From contig NZ_AKJM01000040.1 in the NCBI RefSeq assembly GCF_000282335.1, forward strand, positions 107,624 to 171,623: DNA of 64,000 bases. The letters are read 5' to 3'. The position numbers and the translations under genes were made by a program. Source of the stretch: Pseudomonas sp. GM48. GTDB lineage: Bacteria; Pseudomonadota; Gammaproteobacteria; Pseudomonadales; Pseudomonadaceae. Positions 20,772 through 30,136 of the stretch are shown here, in pieces. The notes below the pieces were generated by a model that saw nothing but the letters and a program-made list of their open reading frames with translations, searched no databases and was not told the DNA's origin. Position 1 is the first letter of the stretch; each line of letters starts with the position of its first letter.

Positions 20772-20861
20772 TGTGGGAGCGGGCTTGCTCGCGAAGGCGA
20801 TGTTTCAGTCAACATTGATGTTGAAGCTGATACCGCTTTCGCGAGCAAGCCCGCTCCCACA
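20772..20861. repeat. REPIN (inverted REP pair), TGTGGGAGCGGGC type
   Basis: TGTGGGAGCGGGCTTGCTCG opens the element and its near-exact inverse closes it at 20861, separated by about 45 variable bases. Typical Pseudomonas REP doublet that would fold into a long hairpin. Located just after pgm. Confidence 0.9.
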
Positions 20862-20880
20862 ATGGGTTCGGTGCAGCAAT

Positions 20881-20917
20881 AAAAAAGGGGCGACCAATAC
20901 GGTCGCCCCTTTTTTTT
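20881..20917. terminator. Bidirectional terminator between pgm and pirin
   Basis: An A-run, then GGGGCGACC (20887-20895), a five-base loop, GGTCGCCCC (20901-20909) and a run of eight or nine Ts. The A-run on one side and T-run on the other allow termination of both converging genes. Confidence 0.92.
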
Positions 20918-20935
20918 GCAATGGCGTTCAGCGGA

Positions 20936-21631
20936 TCACGCCAGGTCCACCAGAACGATCTCGCTGTCCTCGATGGCCGTTACGCGCAGCACCTGCTCAT
21001 CGGCCACCGCTACACCATCTCGAGCTTGTGCACGCAAGCCATTGACTTCAATGGCCCCGGTGGCCGGAACCAGGTATGCACGACGGCCGTTGTCCAAATG
21101 GTATTCGGCAGACTCGCCAGCCTTCAGGTTGGCCGCTACCAGCCTGGCATCGGCGCGAATACGCAGGCTCTGATCGTCGCCTTCCTTGCCGCTGGCCAGG
21201 GTGACAAAACCTTCGCGCTCGCCTTTCGGGAACGGCTTGGCGCCCCAGGACGGGGCCAGACCGGATTCATTCGGGATGATCCAGATCTGGAAAATCCTGG
21301 TCGGTGCAGCTTCCAGGTTGTACTCGCTGTGGGCGATCCCGGTACCGGCACTCATGACCTGGACGTCACCGGCTTCGGTGCGGCCCTTGTTGCCAAGGTT
21401 GTCCTGGTGGGTAATGGCGCCTTCGCGGACATAGGTGATGATTTCCATGTCCCGGTGCGGGTGTTGCGGGAAACCGGTGCCGGGAGCGATCACGTCGTCA
21501 TTCCAGACCCGCAGGTTGCCCCAGTTCATACGCTTGGGATCGTAGTATTCGGCGAACGAAAAATGGTGATGAGCATCCAGCCAGCCGTGATGAGCGCCAC
21601 CGAGCGAGTTGAAAGGTCTGAGTTCAAGCAT
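20936..21631 (-). CDS. Pirin-family bicupin (YhaK-like)
   Basis: 231 residues from ATG 21631, set by GGAG six bases upstream; the longer open frame lacks a ribosome site. Metal-binding bicupin with the N-terminal histidine cluster: PHRDMEIITYVREG (His, His/Glu ligands), HQDNLGNKG and MSAGTGIAHSEYN. Length and ends (MLELRPFNSLGGAHHGWLDAHHHFSF at the start) match YhaK-type quercetin-dioxygenase-like pirins, which respond to oxidative stress; the substrate is not settled for this branch. Convergent with pgm. Confidence 0.92.
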   Translation of the reverse strand: MLELRPFNSLGGAHHGWLDAHHHFSFAEYYDPKRMNWGNLRVWNDDVIAPGTGFPQHPHRDMEIITYVREGAITHQDNLGNKGRTEAGDVQVMSAGTGIAHSEYNLEAAPTRIFQIWIIPNESGLAPSWGAKPFPKGEREGFVTLASGKEGDDQSLRIRADARLVAANLKAGESAEYHLDNGRRAYLVPATGAIEVNGLRAQARDGVAVADEQVLRVTAIEDSEIVLVDLA

Positions 21632-21910
21632 GATCGTCTCCAGAAAAGGTTCGTCATGGGGCGAGGCGCCTGGGCCACGAAGCGAGACCGGTGAGTGATG
21701 ACAGCCATCATCCAGCAGGCAACAATCGATAAAAAGCGTAAAAAATGCAGCATTCCAATCGAATAGATTGATATAAAACCACCTCGAAATTTTCTCATCC
21801 AACCTTCACTTCATCGCATAAGCCAATGAGTCATAAGCAATTCACTAGAACTCGACGGCAAATGCAGACACCATAGCGCTCAACAGCCTCACACCCTGGA
21901 GTCAGTCCGC

Positions 21911-24385
21911 GTGCCGCAACACACCCCCGATCTTCCTCCTGAACTTCGCCCCCTGGCCGAGATGCCGCTGATCAAGCGACTGCTCGCCCGATTCTTCGGT
22001 TACAGCCTGACCCGCCTGCATGCCCAGCATCGTGCGTCGTGGTTGCATGGCCAGGCCGACGGTTTTCGCAGCGGTCACAGCGCCGGGGTCGATTACGGCT
22101 ACAAGGAAGGCAAGCTCGAAGGGCTGGAGGAAGGTCGACAGGTCCTGCTGATCCGCGACTCGCGCTCCACTGAACACCGGCCACCGAATGTCGATGACCT
22201 GCTGTTCGACGATTGGCGCCTGCCATTGAGCGCCGAGTTGAAGAGGCGCATGAAGGCCGATGTCGCCCGGTTGCTGCCGGCCCATGCCCAACCCAGCGCC
22301 GCACAGTGGAAAATGATCTTCAGCGATACGCCGTCCACCTCGGTGATCGCGGGGGCCGGTGCAGGCAAATCGACCACGCTGGTGCTGCGTATCTTGCTGC
22401 TGACCCATTACCTGGGCTTCGAGCTGAGTTCGATGACAGTGGTAACCTTCACCCGCGAGTCGCGCAAGGACTTCATCAATAAGCTGATCGAACTGTTTGC
22501 GCTCTGGGGGCGCGTTATCAGCTTCAAGGAGGCGCGTGATCTGGTGCGCACCTTTCACTCGCGGATCCTGCCGATGGTGCGCAGCCTACCGGGTTTCGAG
22601 CGTTTACAGGCTTTCGAAAACCTCAGCCTGCGGGCTGCACAGGGTGATGAGGAGGTCGACAGCAATCCATTCGATCTGCGGATCAACGATGCTCAACGCC
22701 AACAACTCAACGCCTGCTATCACCGTCTGCACCGTGACGATGAGCGTTTTCGCGAGCTGATCAAGCCATTGTCCCGCCATGCCTTGCAACTCAAGGAACT
22801 GGAGCGGGATCACCCGGATGTGCAGAAACGCATCGGCGTTACCGAACTGGCCGCCAAGCGCGATGAAGAATTGTGCGACGCCATTGAAGACCTGTGGATT
22901 CGTGCCGGTGCCTGGCCCATCAAGGGTATCGAACCGAATCGCCAATCGTTTGATATCAACGGTTCGAAATTCCATTGTCACGGCTATATTCCGTCCCTGG
23001 ACGCCTGGGTGGTGCTGGGCTTCGATCCTCGGGAAAACCCGCAGGTGGCACGTCCAAACGCCAAACTGACAGTGCGCGCAGAGTGGGCAGTAAAGCGCAC
23101 CCTGTTTCAAGCTTTCTGTCGTAAGCCATTGATATGGCTGGATAGTTACGAATTGTCAAAGCGTGTTTTGGCCTCGCTCGCCGGCGATGCCAGCGCCGGG
23201 CCGGGCTTCGATTACAAGGTCAAGGGCGAACTCGCTTCCGCGCCATTGCTCGATTGTTTTGTCGCCGCCGCCGGGTTTATCGAAAACCTCGGGCTGGATG
23301 TGCCGAGTGCCGTGGGACAGATGAGTTTTGCCAAGGACGATCCCGACCGGTTTTTCTTCGAGGCCCTGAGCCTTTACTGGCGGGCGCTGGAAGATCATTT
23401 GCTCGATCAGAAACCGCCGATCATGACCTACAACCGGATGTTCGCCCTGTTCAGCGAGCATTCGCCGGAGAACCTCAAGCTGCTTAGTGATGAGCTGCTG
23501 CGGCCGCTGTCGCACCTGATGATCGACGAATTCCAGGATGTCTCGCCGCAAATCGTCTCGTGGATCAGGGCCAGCCTGGCCGAGATCCGCAGTCGCGGAC
23601 CGGCCATGCACGTCGGACGCGGCGCCCAGCGTTCCTCGTTACTTTGCGTGGGGGATGACTGGCAATCCATCTATGGTTGGCGCGGCAGTTCGCCGACCTA
23701 CTTCATGGAGTTCAACAAGGAGTTCCCGTCGCCGAGCACCACCAAGGTCATGCTTAGTGACAACTATCGCAGCCACCAGCACATCATCGATGCTGCCGAA
23801 CACATCGTGCGGGCCGCACCGGCGATTGCCGGGAAGAAAGCCAAGGCCAGCGGAGAGCCTAAGGCATTGCTGCCGGTTAACGTCCTCGATCGTGATGACC
23901 AAGGCATGGCCCAACGCCTGATGGAGCATTACCGAAAGGGCGATTCGATCTTGATGCTGTATCGAAAAAGTAGCGATAAGTTATTGATAGAAGAACATAT
24001 TCAGTCTGTAGTTAATGTTGATTCGAGCTTGCCGTATGAAGCTCGCAGGCTCAAGCAACTGACGTATCACAGTGCCAAGGGCCTCCAGGCCGATGCGGTA
24101 TTTCTACTGGGCGACTGCCAGCACCTGACCAGTTCGCCTTACAAGAATCAGGTTTACCGGATGGCGGGCCTGGGCAAGGCAGGTGACAGCGAACCCTACG
24201 ACAATGCCCAGAAGGACGAGATCCTGCGGCTGGCGTACGTGGGTATTACCCGCGCCGTCAGCCATTGCTACTGGTATGTCGACGCGCAAGACACCCAGGC
24301 TGCGAACATGCCCAAGGCCTCCGACCGGATCGGCAAGGGCAAGGCGTTTTTTGTCGATCATCGTAAAAGCCAAACCACGACCTGA
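21911..24385 (+). CDS. UvrD/Rep-family superfamily 1 DNA helicase
   Basis: 824 residues from GTG 21911 (GGAG nine bases upstream); ATG 21962 is an alternative. ATP-driven 3'-5' helicase motifs are in order: Walker A AGAGAGKST near 146-154, TFTRESRKDF (Ia), the DEFQD Walker B near 538-542, VGDDWQSIYGWRG (III), SDNYRSH (IV), YHSAKGLQADAVFL (V) and RLAYVGITRA (VI). The region between Ia and Walker B is long and unfamiliar (about 350 residues). No nuclease domain is obvious. The stretch at about 23,940-24,065 is clearly more A+T-rich than the rest of the gene. Confidence 0.9.
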   Translation: MPQHTPDLPPELRPLAEMPLIKRLLARFFGYSLTRLHAQHRASWLHGQADGFRSGHSAGVDYGYKEGKLEGLEEGRQVLLIRDSRSTEHRPPNVDDLLFDDWRLPLSAELKRRMKADVARLLPAHAQPSAAQWKMIFSDTPSTSVIAGAGAGKSTTLVLRILLLTHYLGFELSSMTVVTFTRESRKDFINKLIELFALWGRVISFKEARDLVRTFHSRILPMVRSLPGFERLQAFENLSLRAAQGDEEVDSNPFDLRINDAQRQQLNACYHRLHRDDERFRELIKPLSRHALQLKELERDHPDVQKRIGVTELAAKRDEELCDAIEDLWIRAGAWPIKGIEPNRQSFDINGSKFHCHGYIPSLDAWVVLGFDPRENPQVARPNAKLTVRAEWAVKRTLFQAFCRKPLIWLDSYELSKRVLASLAGDASAGPGFDYKVKGELASAPLLDCFVAAAGFIENLGLDVPSAVGQMSFAKDDPDRFFFEALSLYWRALEDHLLDQKPPIMTYNRMFALFSEHSPENLKLLSDELLRPLSHLMIDEFQDVSPQIVSWIRASLAEIRSRGPAMHVGRGAQRSSLLCVGDDWQSIYGWRGSSPTYFMEFNKEFPSPSTTKVMLSDNYRSHQHIIDAAEHIVRAAPAIAGKKAKASGEPKALLPVNVLDRDDQGMAQRLMEHYRKGDSILMLYRKSSDKLLIEEHIQSVVNVDSSLPYEARRLKQLTYHSAKGLQADAVFLLGDCQHLTSSPYKNQVYRMAGLGKAGDSEPYDNAQKDEILRLAYVGITRAVSHCYWYVDAQDTQAANMPKASDRIGKGKAFFVDHRKSQTTT

Positions 24386-24388
24386 TTT

Positions 24389-24488
24389 TGTAGGAGCGAG
24401 CTTGCTCGCGATGGACTCAAGAGCGCCGCGTTCAGCCAGTAAATACGCGTTATCGTTAACGACCATCGCGAGCAAGCTCGCTCCTACA
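24389..24488. repeat. REPIN, TGTAGGAGCGAGC type (subfamily A)
   Basis: Opens TGTAGGAGCGAGCTTGCTCG and ends with its inverse at 24488. The 50-base interior (containing CGTTATCGTTAACGA) is shared with the elements at 48,004 and 59,257, so these three are copies of one REPIN. Lies between a convergent gene pair. Confidence 0.92.
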
Positions 24489-24501
24489 GGGGGGGCAGCC
24501 T

Positions 24502-24774
24502 TCAGGCATAACTCTTGATGGCCTCCGGTGGAATGAAGGCTTCAAGTTCATCTTCCACCGCTTCGATTATTCGTTCTACATCCGCGGCATTCATGATGTT
24601 GGCGCATGGAATACCGGCAATGGCGATCATGGTCTCGCCAGTGGCACGATCAAACAGACGGGCAATCATGCTGCCCGGTGCGTCCATGCTCGCCTCGAAC
24701 CCCATGGGATGAAAATGCCAGCGCATCAGCTGGCAGGCGTTTGGAAACGTGACCTTACTGAACCCTATATTCAT
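24502..24774 (-). CDS. DUF1652 family protein
   Basis: 90-residue protein typical of Pseudomonas: CQLMRWHFHPMGFEASMDAPGSMIARLFDR, then GETMIAIAGIPCANIMNAADVERIIEAVEDELEAF. No signal peptide or catalytic motif. The family is largely restricted to pseudomonads and its function is unknown. The family call is from memory of the pattern. Start at ATG 24774. Confidence 0.75.
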   Translation of the reverse strand: MNIGFSKVTFPNACQLMRWHFHPMGFEASMDAPGSMIARLFDRATGETMIAIAGIPCANIMNAADVERIIEAVEDELEAFIPPEAIKSYA

Positions 24775-25039
24775 GTGTTACCCGCCTTCATCTTCGAGCG
24801 CTTCCTTTAGCTCATGGTAGGAGGGAAGAACCTTCGTTGGTTCAACCAGTGACAGTGTTTAAAAGTAGCAGCCGGATGTGAAAAGAGTGTGGATTTTTCA
24901 GGCCGTTTGGCGATTGCCGGCATTGTTTTGATTCAGCTCACTCTTATCTGCAATTTGCGGGCAAAAGCCACCATCTGTTTAGTCGTTGAAGACAAAGCGG
25001 AAGTTGGGCAAGCTCGGTTTTTTCCCGTCGAGATTTTCA

Positions 25040-25855
25040 ATGCACGCCGATGATGATGGCCCGCTGCAAACCCAGGCCACGGGCGAGACGGTCATGCGCT
25101 ATCACTTGCGCTGGAAGCACCGGGATCTGGATGGCGTCATGGCGCTCTATCACCCTGAAGTGCAGTACAACGATTTTTTCCAGAACCGGGTCATGGGCCT
25201 GGCCGAATTGCGCGACTACGTGCGCAGCAGCATGCCCCGGGATCCGGATGAAGCGCTGGAGCACTCCGACCGCATTCGACTGGACGGCAACACGGCGTTC
25301 ATTCAGTACCGCATCACACTGCGTGGCGGTGAAGGACTGGTGTCGTTCCGTGCCAGCGAAGCGATTACCGTCAAGGACGGGCTGATCTGGCGGGTCAACG
25401 AATACGCTTCATTGGTGCATGAGCAACCCGCCAGCAAAGCCTCCGGCAACCAGCGCCCGGCGGTCAGCCGGCTCGGATTGTCACCACGCCAATTGAGCTT
25501 CATGGCCGATGACCTGCAACAGTATTTCCAGGGTCAGCAGCCTTATCTTGACCCGGAACTCGACCTGCAACGGGTGGCGAAGGAGTGTGGCTACAGCCGC
25601 AATCAGATTTCCTATCTGTTGAACCAGGTGTTGGGGCAGAGCTTCTACCGCTACGTCAACCAGGCGCGCCTGCAGCATTTGCTCGCCGCGCTGGATGCCG
25701 CCACACCGCCACTGCGTATCGATGAACTGGCGTTCGCTGCCGGATTCAATTCGCTGTCGGCGTTTTACAGCTGTTTCCGTCAGCACACCGGCCAGTCACC
25801 CAAGGCCTACGTCAAACAAATTTCTTTGCGTGCACGCGCGCAAGACAGCCCCTGA
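25040..25855 (+). CDS. Regulator with SnoaL-like sensor and AraC helix-turn-helix
   Basis: 271 residues from ATG 25040 (MHADDDGP); the ribosome site is weak, and an upstream in-frame start at 24986 is possible. The N-terminal 120 residues look like an NTF2/SnoaL-like domain (MRYHLRWKHRDLDGVMALYHPEVQYNDFF, ITVKDGLIWRVNEY). The C-terminal 110 form an AraC double helix-turn-helix (DLQRVAKECGYSRNQISYLLNQVLGQSFYRYVNQARL, LAFAAGFNSLSAFYSCFRQHTGQSPKAY). It precedes an amine-oxidase-like gene by 50 bases on the same strand and probably controls that locus. Confidence 0.82.
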   Translation: MHADDDGPLQTQATGETVMRYHLRWKHRDLDGVMALYHPEVQYNDFFQNRVMGLAELRDYVRSSMPRDPDEALEHSDRIRLDGNTAFIQYRITLRGGEGLVSFRASEAITVKDGLIWRVNEYASLVHEQPASKASGNQRPAVSRLGLSPRQLSFMADDLQQYFQGQQPYLDPELDLQRVAKECGYSRNQISYLLNQVLGQSFYRYVNQARLQHLLAALDAATPPLRIDELAFAAGFNSLSAFYSCFRQHTGQSPKAYVKQISLRARAQDSP

Positions 25856-25905
25856 GCCCACGCACTAGGATCGACGTCATCGAAGTTTGAGTGGCGGAGT
25901 CTTGC

Positions 25906-27312
25906 ATGCCGGCGTGGCGCACTATCAGTTTGTGGATGGACCAGCTCGACGAGCCTTTGTTGGCGCGTCCGGCGCTGGAGCGGGACCTGGATGTCGACGT
26001 GGCGATCATCGGCGCGGGCTACACCGGTCTCTGGACCGCGTACTACCTGAAGCAGCAGAAACCTGACCTCAACATCGCGATTGTCGAAGCACAAACCGCC
26101 GGTTTCGGCGCGTCGGGTCGCAACGGCGGCTGGCTGATGGGCAACTTGCTGGGTGAAGATCGTCTGCTGGCCAATCTGCCAGTGGAAGAGCGCCGCGCCT
26201 CCTACGATTTGTTGCACAGCATTCCGGAAGAAGTGGAAATTGTCCTCGAACGTGAGGGCATCGACTGCGATTACCGCAAAGGCGGGGTACTGTATTGCGC
26301 CGCACGCTACCCGGAGCAGGAGGCCAGCCTTCGTCACTATCTGGACGATCTCCACCGCCAGGGCCTTAACGACAGCCACTATCGCTGGCTGAACCCGGAA
26401 CAACTGGCGCAACAGATCCGGGTCGCCAAACCCTATGGCGGTATCTACGCGCCACACGTGGCGACCATCCATCCGGCCAAACTGGTACGCGGGCTGGCCC
26501 GGGCGGTTGAGCGCCTGGGGGTCAAAATCTACGAAAACAGCCCGGTCACCCATTGGCAGTCCGGCAACCTGCGGACGGCGCAAGCGTCGGTGCGCAGTCG
26601 CTGGGTGGTGCCGGCGGTAGAAGGCTACTCCGTCACTTTGCCGCCATTGGGGCGGTATCAGATGCCGGTGCAGAGCTTGATCGTCGCAACCGAGCCATTG
26701 TCTGCCGCCACCTGGGACGAAATTGGCCTGAGTCGCGGCCAGGCGTTCAGCGAGGCCAGTCGCCAGGTCACCTACGGTCAGCGCACCGCTGACAACCGCT
26801 TGATCTTTGGCGCCCGTGGCGGGTACCGGTTCGCCGGCAAGCTACGCCACGACTTCGACCTGACCACTGACGAAAAACAGCTGCGGCGCTATCTGTTTGG
26901 CGAGTTGTTCCCGCAATTGAAAAACGTGCAGATCACCCATTCCTGGGGCGGCAACCTGGGCATGTCCCGGCATTTCAAGCCACACATGCTCTGCGATCGG
27001 GCCAACGGTATTGCCTTGTCTGGCGGTTATGGCGGGGAGGGCGTTGGCGCCAGCAACCTGGGAGGGCGGACGCTGGCCGACCTGATCCTGGGGCGCGACA
27101 CCAACCTGGTACGCCAACCGTGGGTCATCCCCGAGCGTGGTCTTGACGCGCTCAGGGCCTGGGAGCCGGAGCCCATCCGCTGGCTCGGCTACAACGCGAT
27201 CATCCGCAGCTTCGTCCATGAGGACCAGACCCTGGCCAACCCGACGACTGCGCCCTGGCGGCGCAAGCTTGCCAGCGGGGTCGCCGGTTTCATGGAAGGT
27301 TTCATGCACTGA
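25906..27312 (+). CDS. FAD-dependent amine oxidoreductase (PuuB/DadA-like)
   Basis: 468 residues from ATG 25906 with GGAG six bases upstream. N-terminal dinucleotide-binding motif DVAIIGAGYTGLWTAYYL near 28-45, then the DAO-fold signature ASGRNGGWLMG. The C-terminal GIALSGGYGGEGVGASNLGGRTLADLILG completes the FAD site. This fits gamma-glutamylputrescine oxidase and relatives, which oxidise amines or amino acids. The neighbouring polyamine-binding protein supports a polyamine-related substrate, but this is inference. Confidence 0.88.
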   Translation: MPAWRTISLWMDQLDEPLLARPALERDLDVDVAIIGAGYTGLWTAYYLKQQKPDLNIAIVEAQTAGFGASGRNGGWLMGNLLGEDRLLANLPVEERRASYDLLHSIPEEVEIVLEREGIDCDYRKGGVLYCAARYPEQEASLRHYLDDLHRQGLNDSHYRWLNPEQLAQQIRVAKPYGGIYAPHVATIHPAKLVRGLARAVERLGVKIYENSPVTHWQSGNLRTAQASVRSRWVVPAVEGYSVTLPPLGRYQMPVQSLIVATEPLSAATWDEIGLSRGQAFSEASRQVTYGQRTADNRLIFGARGGYRFAGKLRHDFDLTTDEKQLRRYLFGELFPQLKNVQITHSWGGNLGMSRHFKPHMLCDRANGIALSGGYGGEGVGASNLGGRTLADLILGRDTNLVRQPWVIPERGLDALRAWEPEPIRWLGYNAIIRSFVHEDQTLANPTTAPWRRKLASGVAGFMEGFMH

Positions 27313-27355
27313 ACGACGCGCTCTTCATCTACAGGCTACATCGACAGGTATTCCC

Positions 27356-27697
27356 ATGAGCATCACGCAATTCAAGAACACCGCAACCCTGAAACTGGAA
27401 GAGTCCAATCCGGTCGCCGTGCCGTTGGGCACACCCGTGGCCGTGGCTTCGACCACCAGCGTCGAACGCGACGACGGCGTCGAGACCGGCGTCTGGGAAT
27501 GCACACCCGGGCGCTGGCGGCGGCAGATCGTCGCCCAGGAATTCTGTCACTTCATCCAGGGCCGCTGCACCTTCACCCCGGACGGCGGTGAGCCCCTGCA
27601 CATTGAAGCCGGCGACGCACTGATGTTGCCGGCCAACAGCCTCGGCATCTGGGATATCCAGGAAACCGTGCGCAAGACCTACGTGTTGATTTTTTGA
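27356..27697 (+). CDS. Small cupin-domain protein
   Basis: 113 residues, single cupin fold: GVWECTPGRWRRQIVAQEFCHFIQGRCTFTPDGGEPLHIEAGDALMLPANSLGIWDI. The motif GDALMLPANSLGIW and the early His/Glu positions fit the DUF861/EutQ-like cupins often found in polyamine and amine catabolic operons. 43 bases after the FAD enzyme with AGG upstream of the ATG, so probably co-transcribed. Enzymatic role not established. Confidence 0.82.
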   Translation: MSITQFKNTATLKLEESNPVAVPLGTPVAVASTTSVERDDGVETGVWECTPGRWRRQIVAQEFCHFIQGRCTFTPDGGEPLHIEAGDALMLPANSLGIWDIQETVRKTYVLIF

Positions 27698-27730
27698 ACG
27701 ATTAAAAAAATTAAAAGCTGATCCCTTTGA

Positions 27731-28855
<1,125 letters not shown>

Positions 28856-28868
28856 AGCCGTGAGCGGC

Positions 28869-28891
28869 CATCGGGACAGGACGTCCCGATG
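28869..28891. terminator. Hairpin between converging potF-like and lprI-like genes
   Basis: CATCGGGAC and GTCCCGATG form a perfect nine-base-pair stem around a five-base loop. There is no T-run on either side, so intrinsic termination is likely but not certain. Confidence 0.45.
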
Positions 28892-28900
28892 CCAGGGTCA

Positions 28901-29578
28901 TCAACCGACCGGCTCGGCTGTGCAACTCATCTTTCCTGAGCCGGGTATCTGCAAAAATACGTCATCGCCGATTTGCCAGAAGCTGTAGTTGCCTTTGTAA
29001 TCCTTGCCCGTGTACTGGGTTCCGTAATTATTCGGCACCTGGTTCAGGGCTATGGAAGTGTTCGCCCATTTCAGGAACACAACCCCCGGTTCGACCGTAA
29101 AGTACGTGGCGGCAACCAGCGGGCTGAGTCCTGCGCAATGGAAGGCAACGGGGCCTTCGGTGCGTCTGCTCGGGTCCTTGGTTCTGGCAATGGCCGATCC
29201 CTGGCGCAGTTGATGCGCACGCTCGGCATAACTGCGAATGACGCAGGGCTTGGCTTGCGGGCCGCTGTCACACTGGTTGCGGGCGTCGATCCAGAACTGT
29301 TGATCAATCTCGACTTTATCCGGGCGCGGCACCGAATGTTCATCCGTGAGCGCCAGCAGATAAAGGCGATTGAGTTCGAGGTCCATCTGCGCCAGTTGGG
29401 CGTCATGACAGATGAGCTTTTCGGCGGATGCCTGGGGCGAGGCGCAATCGAAACTGGTTTTGTAAGTTGGCAAGGGCTTTGGTTTTGCCTTTGCCTTTGT
29501 GGCGGCGTCACACACGCTCGCAGTCATGCACGCGCTGACGGCGAGCAGAGAGGCAAGAAGTGGCGTGACCATTTTCAT
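28901..29578 (-). CDS. Exported LprI-like (DUF1311) protein
   Basis: 225 residues with a Sec signal peptide (MKMVTPLLASLLAVSACMTASVCDA). A Lys/Pro-rich linker and the LprI-type domain follow, with its paired cysteines: FDCASPQASAEKLICHDAQLAQMDLELNRLYLLAL and RNQCDSGPQAKPCVIRSYAERAHQL. The C-terminal part, ending FLQIPGSGKMSC, is not assigned. LprI relatives are lysozyme inhibitors or periplasmic proteins of unknown role. Start at ATG 29578 with GGTGA upstream. Confidence 0.75.
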   Translation of the reverse strand: MKMVTPLLASLLAVSACMTASVCDAATKAKAKPKPLPTYKTSFDCASPQASAEKLICHDAQLAQMDLELNRLYLLALTDEHSVPRPDKVEIDQQFWIDARNQCDSGPQAKPCVIRSYAERAHQLRQGSAIARTKDPSRRTEGPVAFHCAGLSPLVAATYFTVEPGVVFLKWANTSIALNQVPNNYGTQYTGKDYKGNYSFWQIGDDVFLQIPGSGKMSCTAEPVG

Positions 29579-29716
29579 TTCGGCGTCACCTGAATCTTTA
29601 CGTGATGCCCGTATTGCAACGCATCGTGTCGAAGCGTTGCACAGTCATTCGGTCGCACGGGGTCTATCGAGTGTAAAGCAGTGCTCGAAACCTGCCACAT
29701 CGTGCCAGGAGAAACG

Positions 29717-29941
29717 TTAGTCTTCCTCACGAATCGTCGCCACGTCATTGGCCCTGACTTTGACCTTCGCACCCGCAATGTCCTCAAACTCAAAGAACCC
29801 GTCGCTGGTTTTGGTTTTCGGCATGTCTTTGGTCAGGTATTGAGTGCCGTTCTGCAGCGTCACCACCGTTGGCGTCGAGCAACCGGCCAGCGTCAGCAGG
29901 GCCGCTACCGCCATGGGCAAGCCCAAAGTCTTGATGTCCAT
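29717..29941 (-). CDS. YgdI/YgdR family lipoprotein
   Basis: 74-residue lipoprotein. ATG 29941 is preceded by a near-perfect ribosome site (GGGAGGTGATT), which fixes the start. The signal ends in the lipobox LTLAGC, so Cys20 should be lipidated. The mature part TVVTLQNGTQYLTKDMPKTKT...FFEFEDIAGAKVKVRANDVATIRE is the SH3-like YgdI/YgdR fold. Outer-membrane or periplasmic location; function unknown. Confidence 0.9.
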   Translation of the reverse strand: MDIKTLGLPMAVAALLTLAGCSTPTVVTLQNGTQYLTKDMPKTKTSDGFFEFEDIAGAKVKVRANDVATIREED

Positions 29942-30136
29942 AATCACCTCCCGTACGTTCTGAAGCAGCGCCATCAGTTCGATGGCTATTGCTGCATCTC
30001 CATGGCGGTTGGTGTCGCCGGGGGGCAGAAAGTTCTACTGCCCGGGAAAAATTCCCTACAGCGCCATTTATCCTTTTCCCATTGCACCGGGCAGGGCGGA
30101 ACTGGTATCTGTACGCATAACCAGTACTCGCTCGCC

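Noticed and set aside
29681..30136. Longer N-terminus for the FAN1-type nuclease
   Set aside because: The extension overlaps the YgdI/YgdR lipoprotein gene on the other strand and has non-protein-like composition.
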